Shown: positions 56,396-64,000 of the stretch, in pieces
Position numbering within the stretch: position 1 is the first letter of the stretch
Layout of the letters: each line of letters opens with the position of its first letter
Assembly: GCF_029784155.1 (NCBI RefSeq)
Contig: NC_073692.1
Location: 161,787,582 to 161,851,581, forward strand
Direction of reading: 5' to 3'
DNA length: 64,000 nucleotides
From: Uranotaenia lowii
Taxonomy: Eukaryota; Arthropoda; Insecta; Diptera; Culicidae
The notes under the pieces: model-generated
Seen by the model: only the letters and a program-made list of their open reading frames with translations
Databases searched by the model: none
Told to the model about the DNA's origin: nothing
Made by a program: the position numbers and the translations under genes

Positions 56396-57580
56396 AAGAA
56401 TCTCTTTTACTAGTAATCGGATGTTCAAAATTTTGACAGCATTTTGCTGCCTGTAAAGTACTATCCGACCTTTTTTTTTAATTTAAAATTTACAGATTTT
56501 TGAGATATTTACGATGCAAGAGTAAAAAAAATTGCACAGTTTCCTTAGAAATCCGTCATTATCAAAAATATTGCTGAAAAAACCGTTGATTACTCAATGA
56601 ATTACTGTGTGTGGGTGGTAGGAAAGTATGTAAACACTATCAAAAGTGTCCACAAAGTTCAAATCAAGCATTGGTGCACAGCACATGATAGTCAACTACG
56701 GTTAAGGGTCATCAGGGTAGTCGAGTCGCATACCAGCATTTTTTATTTTTAATAAGCGAAAAATTAAGGGTCGATCGCTAATATGTTTAAAAAAAAGTTT
56801 TAAGCTGAAAGTGTTGCTTGGTAATGAGTCATTCAAACCTAACCTCAAACAACAACTTTTTGCTAGTTCCAGAGCTCGTAAGCTGTTGCTGTTGCCGGTA
56901 TCGAGGCTATGGGACAGATGATTTCTGATGAACGACAAAACTTATGAAATACCCTATTTAAATAAAATGATTTGCCAACATTCTGCTCCTGTGAAAAAAA
57001 AAACAAAACGAAAACTTTGGTTTTCGCTGTTTTAAAAGCTTAAAAAGAGTAACCTTGTGTGTATCCCTCGCAACCTACGATCTATACTTCAACCGACTAT
57101 ACTTTAAGCTCAATCTCATGATGGTTTTACTTCGTTATTGTCAGATTTGGCCAGCCGAAATTCCATTAAAAACGCTCTAAAGTGGCCCAAAAAATAACCT
57201 ATTTTTATTAATTTCGAAACAGTTGTATCCACGAAATTGCCCTCAGTTTCCTTCAAAAGATAAGTATTGGACCGAAAAGTAGCAGAAATTGAAGGAGGAG
57301 GATGTAGCCACCTAAAATATAGATAAGATGAAGTATACGTGGAAAAAACTGATCAATATCATGACTGAAAAAAGTGTGCGCTGGCTGATGGGAGGCACCA
57401 AGAATAAAGAAGATTTTTCCCTGCAAAATACGATTTTTTTTTTCATTTTTTCATGATTATTCATGAAGATAATCTTCAATTTCTCCATAAAGAGTTTTTA
57501 GATCAAACGAATGATTTTCGAGGTACACGCATTCGTAACTGTCGCGTTTCTAAAAGAACAAAGCTTTAAATGTATTTCTG
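56396..57580. repeat. Dispersed repeat copy (partner at 16.36-16.80 kb)
   Basis: It shares AAAATTTTGACAGCATTTTG, ATATTTACGATGCAAG and CAACTACGGTTAAGG with the 16.4-kb copy. The last shared piece (near 57530) lies about 0.7 kb farther away than in that copy, so this copy has an insertion or the other a deletion around 56.8-57.5 kb. Confidence 0.6.
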
Positions 57581-59700
57581 AAATACATTGCTAAGACTAT
57601 TTAATGCAGGGTATTTTTTATTATTTTTCGATTTTGACATTCAAGATGGTTCCATTTTGTTACATTTCGACTCAGATCATTTTACAAGTAGAAATTCAAA
57701 CAGACAACTTTTTCCCAGCCATTTCATATAAAGGAACCAAAGTTTACCTAGAGGAAGTCCTGATCTGAATCGTAAATAGTTGTTACATTTCTATGCAGAA
57801 ATTTCCACCTACTTGTGCCAAACCTCCCACACACTTAATCAGTCAAAATAACGATAGTTGCTCCTTTAATTGAAAAACTTTTGGACGCAACTAATTTCAT
57901 CGGCAGGAGCACCCCAAAATGGAGCTAAACGACTCTTCTTTAGTTTTTCGAAACCAATATTTTGCTCGTACAGATGGAAACTTTTCAAATTAAAATTCTC
58001 TGCATGTCTCGAAAAACGTCTAGAATATGCAATCCTGTGTACTTGAATTAGTTATAAACTGCGAACATTGCTATAAAGGGAAATTCTATCGCATTTTGAG
58101 TTGAGTAAAGTGATGCGCACTTTGTGTAGCAATTTCGAGAAAACAAATTCCACAAACTACATATGAATAAAATGCTACCGGGTGTGTGTTATATTGGATC
58201 ATAATCCTTTGAACCGGAAGAACTTCATTAGGGGCCCAGTTCGTGACACGTGTTTATTTGCATGTGTGTCGGCTATTTGCTGATCCAATAACAAGTTTCC
58301 TATCCGCAAGAATCATGGCTCGAGCAAATTAAACAAGATGTACCAAGTTTTCTTGGCCTTCCTAACGACGCGTGGGATGAAGTCCTGAGTCCTGAGTCCT
58401 AAGTCTTGTTGAGTAAAGTAGACGCAAAGTGTATGCATCCTGGAGAAAGTTGCACTTGCCACCGACTTGTCATCAACGTCGTCGTGTCGTAGCCACCCCC
58501 ACCTTTCTATTTGCGCAAACGAAGGATCCGAACAATCCCTGCAAGCATCACTGCTGGCGATAAAATCCAATCATAAAAGATCAACCAAGTTACAGTATCA
58601 GAAAATGAACTTTTCTCCTGCTTAACTCTTTTAACTTTGTGCATCTTCAATTTTCTTCCGTTCCGAAATCAGGCAAACCGACGCATACAGACACACAAAT
58701 AAACACATCCAAACAAACAAACATACACATAGGAGTGCTCCTTGGGGAAAAGTCCTATTACAAACTTCCGCTGCAAGGATGCACTCGGTCGCTTCGCTTC
58801 TTACTCTCTTGGACCGAAAAACTTCGTCCTTTGGGTCCCATTTCGGCTAACATTTAACAACATCCCCATTAGAAAGAAGGATCCTGACTGGTTGCTCCTT
58901 CAGGTTGCTGCTGATCGGCCCGAAATGTAATTTCAATGTTTTCTTTTTTTTCTATACCTTCTTAGCCCTCTGTTAACTTTCTTTTTCTCAGACAGCTTAA
59001 ATCAAACGGAATGCAATACGACTGAGAGCCTGAGGATATGAAAACGATACGCATTCTGGAAATAGCTGATTCGGAGCGATGATACTTTGATAATATCAAA
59101 AGCTTTTTTGCTTAAACATGGTATGGTCGATTTTAGTGGATTAAGATTTTATAAATTGACTTTTATAAGGCGAACATTTTGAGAAAATTATTACAAGTTA
59201 TCTAGTTGTTAAGAGCTTCTGTGACATCCAATTCTCTCTAATAGGCACTACATCCATATAAGGAAGGGTGAAATTTTACTCAACCTAAAAATCTGACCCA
59301 AAAGAGTTTATTTCCAAGCCAATATTTTGGTAGAAATATCTTGGTGGATTCAGATAATTTGGATTCATTTAAAATTAGTTTTTAAAATTTAATTCTAGAG
59401 TCCACAGAAATGGAAGGACTGCATAGAAAGATAAAATCAATTGGTCAATTGGTAAATTGGTTAAAAATCATCATTTTTATTCTTACCGAAAAAGGAAATA
59501 TATTTGTTCAAAATCATTAAAAATGAAAAAAACTAATACGTGGATTTGAAGCTTAAGTCAAGTCAACAAACACACAAGAGCTCGCAATTTACCATTTTAT
59601 ATTCTTACTGCTAGGTAAACATGATTAACATTTAACATTAACTCATAAAATGTGCACACTTTGATAAATCGAAATTATGAGCAATTCTGAAGGACAAGCT
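57581..59700. other. Noncoding stretch, GC-richer at 58.3-58.9 kb
   Basis: Short frames at 58.3-58.9 kb have balanced composition, but none has a domain or splice context I can support. Confidence 0.45.
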
Positions 59701-59719
59701 CTCAACAATAGGGATTGTT

Positions 59720-60100
59720 ATCAAAAATTGCCATGATACATGTCAATATATATGTTTGGCGCAAGTGGTGCCCAAAAACTGTGGGTAGATTGACATCATC
59801 ATAGAAAGTTATCTTTAAAACCCCTTTACTGAACGACACACATAAGGCAAGAATTAATTTCATGAATTTTCCAACTTAAAAAATAAAAAATCATACAAGG
59901 TTTTTACTACTTTTGATGTAATATTAGGACTTGTATTATTCGTAAAAAAAAGCTCAAAATAAAAACTTGGGTGATTTTTGATGTTCATTCAAATGAATTT
60001 TTGAAGTTAAACAAATCTAAGCCTTTATGAAGTTTTCATAATGATTTGATGGTTGAAATAGAGAGTGCAAATATTAAGTAGGGGCATTTAGCCTTGCGGT
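59720..60100. repeat. Dispersed repeat copy, ending TAGGGGCATTTAGCC (partner at 63.69 kb to window end)
   Basis: Tracts AACATAAGGCAAGAG/ACACATAAGGCAAGAATT, TTTTGATGTAATATT and AAGCTCAAAA occur in the same order at 59.84-60.0 kb and 63.80-63.98 kb. This copy ends near TAGGGGCATTTAGCC, the G4-type terminus seen on other elements in the window. Confidence 0.6.
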
Positions 60101-61066
60101 GATTCCAAAAATCGGTAAAAGTTTCGAAAAAAATAGTTGTTGAGATTTTCAATCTTTCTTTTAAAAAATCGGTTGTATCTGACAATTACTAGCTTACATG
60201 AATGAATATGTTTGCTACTGATAATGTAACACATAGAAAATAACTGAAAACAACATTTTCCTTTTCTAGCGAACATGGGATTCACCGGAGTTTGGACCTT
60301 TTTTTTATTCAAATCTTAAAGCTTCATATATCTCTTTAAATAAAATTTCAAAATCAAAACCATATAAAAAAAAATTTCATCCAAAACATTTTAAAATATA
60401 ATTCTGAAAAATTCAAGTAGAAAAGTTGATCTTTTTCGAAATTTTCATTCCTGTGGTGTGCAAAGGACCCTCCGTAAACTGCTGAAATCTCTATTATATC
60501 AAAAAACGCAATTCTATATGCATAGAGGAAGCTCAGGATAAAATTCCCTAGCATTTGCATTTAAAATGTTAGTGACGTCTTGTGACGCACATATGTTCTG
60601 ACTAGCTGAAGTTGAGCAATTTTTGTTGTTAAAACTTACAAAAATAATGGTAAATACAAAGTTATCGCTCAAAAAATACAAAATTACATGGTTTATGTTT
60701 AAATTTTCAACTTGCAGAACCAAAATTTGAATTTGCTGAATCTAATCGATTGTTAAAGTAGAAGTGGCACGGTTTGGGGTTCGGCAATTAGACAACAGTA
60801 ATAACAGAATCATATTCTCGAAAACTGAAGTAGATTTCAATATAAAAATTACTCCAATGTATACACGGTGTGTTTCGTAGAAGGGCTTAAAGAAGAAAAA
60901 AATAGTAACGCTAATTTTTGAATGGGCAGAAAGTAGAGCTTTTCCCGGTTCATTTCCAAAAAAATGTAATATATTTGGTCGGTTACCCCCCCCCCCCCCC
61001 ATACAAATTTTTTTTTTTGAAAATTTTCTATTTGAAATCTTTAAAAAATATACATAGGGGAGAGTG
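60101..61066. other. Noncoding AT-rich stretch with poly-C tract
   Basis: A C14 run lies at about 60987-61000. No gene was recognised. Confidence 0.5.
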
Positions 61067-61100
61067 GGGAAACGTGGGCCACTCTAAATATCTCAGCTGT
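61067..61100. mobile_element. Solitary G4-type MITE terminus
   Basis: TA then GGGGAGAGTGGGGAAACGTG matches the terminus of the MITE at 19518 over its first 13 bases. No opposite end was found in the window, so it is a truncated copy or its partner has decayed. Confidence 0.5.
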
Positions 61101-63685
61101 GTGTTGAGATAAAAATCTCAATCCAACTGTCATCGTCGTCGATTTGCGTAAGCATGTTTTTCTATATATCGTTGACTAATGTACGTTAGAGTGCCCCAAA
61201 TGACCCGACTTTTGAAAAAGTTATGAGCTGCAGGCTAAAATTAATCATAGGCCTAGTGCAAGATCTCATACCAAATTTGGGCCAGATCAGATCACGGGAA
61301 GGGGTCGCTCAACGAGCCTGAAGTTTGTATGAGATTTTGAGACAGTTTGTTCGGGAGAAACATTAAAAACCAGTGTGACACCTCAAGTACATTTCAAAAA
61401 TATGTTCATACGCTTATGATCTTATTTTTGTCATGTTCTTTCACGTGCAAATGGATTTTTTGATGAAACATCAGTAATTCACACACACACGCAACCAATT
61501 TGCAAATCATAGCTTGTGGGGAATCCTCCACATTTTGTGGGGTTTCCTGGGCCTCCTTTTTTTGGTGTTTTTATACACATTCAAAACTTAAAATACGTTT
61601 TTCCTATCTGCAAAGTTTTCATATACCATATACTTTCCATTGATTTTTTTTTCCTTTTTATCTTTTATGGCAAAAAAGTTATGAAGCAAAGAAAAAAAAG
61701 GTGCTAATTCTCTTAGTTCTTACTTTCAATATTTATTATTTGAACTGGTAGCTCAACAATCATATCAAAAACTTCGAAAAAAATTTAAAATAATTTCAAA
61801 CCAGTTACATAGCTATTTAAACGAAGAAAATTGAAAAAAAAATCTTCTGATCCTAAAATTTAAAAAATCAGCAGGCAAATTCTGTCAGCAGTCCGAGAGC
61901 GTTTGATTATCTGAAATTATTGGATTGATCGAGAATAATTCATTTGAATTCAATATCTGTAGATATTCTGATTGTAGAAACACTCGAGGGTATTTTATTT
62001 CAAAAGCTTCAATATTTAATTAAGAGAATCAGTTAATACATTTTTTGTGATAACGCTTTACGTGATGGATCTGGAGTAGAAACGTGTGTCTTAATTGAAG
62101 CTTTAAATAAATGAAGAAAATCAATATTCAAAAGTAAACAATCCGTTAAAGACAATTTTTGATGAGAATTCAGTTTTCATACTTTTCCTGTCTTTTAATC
62201 CCATTCGCACTTCAGACTCAATACAAGTCACTACAGCAGTTTAGTCTTGCCCTAATTTTGCATGTTACTGTAGTTTGATAAAATGATCACGATAAGCCTG
62301 GAGTGTTTTATCAAACGTTTTATTTCCATTTTAAGACCAAGTTTTGTAACCCTCCTCTACACTGTGATTCTCCTATTCTATTCAAAGAGCAAGCATTACT
62401 TTTAAGGTTTAATAATCCTAGCTTCTACAGCTTTCAACCCACTTTGTTATTATATTTATCTCTTGAACTCCTTGTTTTAAATTGGATTTCAAAGTTTTTA
62501 GTATTTAAAAAAAAATGGATGAATCTAGTTTAAACTGTGATAAATTTGAATTTATTCCAAGAAAAAAAAGTATTTCTATCTTTTTGTCGATCTTAAATTA
62601 ACAAAAAGTTTTGTTGGCAAAAGTGAAAAACCTCTAGAAAAGTTTGAATAACCCATAGAAAACCATAAAAACTAAAAAATTGAGATGCAAAAAGCTGGTC
62701 TGAAACCGTCGATAAAATTGAAACTTCTCCTGAAAAAGAATTGGATTTTCATCTTTAATTCATTAGTACAAAAATATCAACAGTATTTAAAGCCAAAGAT
62801 GTATGGATTTACTGAAATCGGCACTGGCAATTACTTTTACTTTTAATTAAATTTTATATTTTAAATTCTATTGAAAATTGGTCTGCTAAGATTTATTTAA
62901 ATTTTAATCTGAGGTAAAAGAAATTGAAAAATACTATAAACGAGTGGTATTATCAAAAATTTTTTGGAATTCCATTGCACAGGATTAACCGAAAACCGAA
63001 AAATTTATGAATATAGACTACAAATCTTCAAATAAACAAATCGTATGGGGACTAACCGACCAAATATTTCAATTTTGCCTCAGAAAAGGCTAAATTTTCA
63101 ATTTCTGTAAAATTAGAGTTACTGTTTTTTTTTTTCTTTTAAACATCTTCTAGAAGCACACCATGTATAGAAAACAGAAACCTGCTCATGTGTGTATTCG
63201 ATGTAATATTTGATAAAATCAGTATTCTGATTAATAGGCGCATATTGCCTGCTTCTCCTCTACAGCAAAACAAACCCATAATTTGATGATTTTTCACGTA
63301 AGTTTCTTCTTTTACCGGAAAATCAGAGAGAAAAGTCAAAAGTTTCATAAGACTCTTACTAATATATTTATACATTTTCGGATGGATGTATTCTTGTCAA
63401 TAACAAAAACCAAAGAAACACCTCAATACTGTTAAGCAGTCAGAAATTATGAGTAATTTGATAATAAAATTGTTTTTAAGACTTTTTTCGATCAGAACCA
63501 GCTACAGATAATCTGTCAAATTAAATTAACTTTATTTTGAAATATTTAAAAACTAATGCTATGATCATTTAGAATCCGGGCAGTTACAAACGTGTGCATT
63601 TGGAAACTATTAATTTTATCGAAAAACTTTCTACGGAGGAAATTAAGGTGTTATTATGATATTTAATGTAAAAATTAAAAAAAAG
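61101..63685. other. Noncoding AT-rich stretch
   Basis: No gene, array or boundary was recognised. The short frames are chance. Confidence 0.5.
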
Positions 63686-63689
63686 ATTT

Positions 63690-64000
63690 AGGGGAAAGGT
63701 TTCCTAAATGGTCCTATCGGGTTAAATGCGCCTACGGCCGTTTGACGAAATGACTGACAAGACAACATATCTAATAGAAGCATTTTGAGAGCGATACGCT
63801 TTGAACATAAGGCAAGAGAGAATTTTATGAATAAATCAACTCAAAAAAATTTAAAAACTCATAGAAGGTTTTGATACCTTTTGATGTAATATTTTGACTT
63901 TTAAAAACTATACGTAAAGAAGCTCAAAACAAAAAGTTGGGTGGTTTTGTTTCTAAATCAAATGAACCTTAGAAGTAAAACAAATTTAAGCTTTTATGAT
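63690..64000. repeat. Dispersed repeat copy cut by the window end
   Basis: Begins TAGGGGAAAGGTTTCC, followed by GGGTTAAATGCGCC, then sequence homologous to 59.84-60.0 kb. It runs off the right edge. Confidence 0.55.

Overview
The window looks like repeat-dominated, non-genic DNA from an insect, most likely a mosquito-like dipteran. Reasons: it is AT-rich, both introns I can resolve are 57-58 nt with GT-AG ends, and the mobile elements (RTE, an RNase H-bearing non-LTR element, Transib, a Helitron, many TA-flanked MITEs, long foldbacks) form a combination familiar from Culicidae. The taxon is an inference. I find no intact host gene. Nearly all long open frames are transposon relics or read-through of simple repeats.

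Layout. 1-3.0 kb: a dispersed repeat split by a Helitron 3' end and a MITE. 3.35-3.9 kb: possible LTR. 6.66-8.63 kb: foldback of about 119-bp units, tandem within each arm and inverted between arms. 8.7-10.2 kb: GC-richer island rich in TGACAG. 10.26-12.6 kb: TIR element whose right end holds a 5'-truncated non-LTR retroelement (RNase H frame) flanked by a perfect 70-bp duplication. 17.45-25.14 kb: tandem duplication of a roughly 4-kb segment containing 13-bp satellite arrays; only the first copy carries a 975-bp TA-flanked MITE. 25.3-26.5 kb: second foldback. 27.8-29.05 kb: 9-bp satellite. 30.3-33.5 kb: nested TIR elements.

33.8-41.4 kb is the centrepiece, a nested stack. An outer inverted-repeat element (right end begins CACAGCGGTC) holds a 5'-truncated RTE retrotransposon with a 14-bp target duplication. 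Inside the RTE reverse transcriptase gene sits a 3042-bp Transib-type transposon with 650-bp TIRs, RSS-like CACAGTG termini, the 5-bp GC-rich target duplication CACCG, and a decayed RAG1-like transposase. Removing the insert and one target copy restores the RTE frame exactly across the junction.

45.0-46.1 kb and 47.44-52.78 kb are further TA-flanked elements. The larger contains a possible captured gene fragment with a 57-nt intron and a complete 1.7-kb non-autonomous Helitron. 53-64 kb is AT-rich, with a small foldback at 54.2-54.5 kb and dispersed repeat copies.

These sequences do not form a pathway. The interaction is historical: the insertions can be ordered by what interrupts what.
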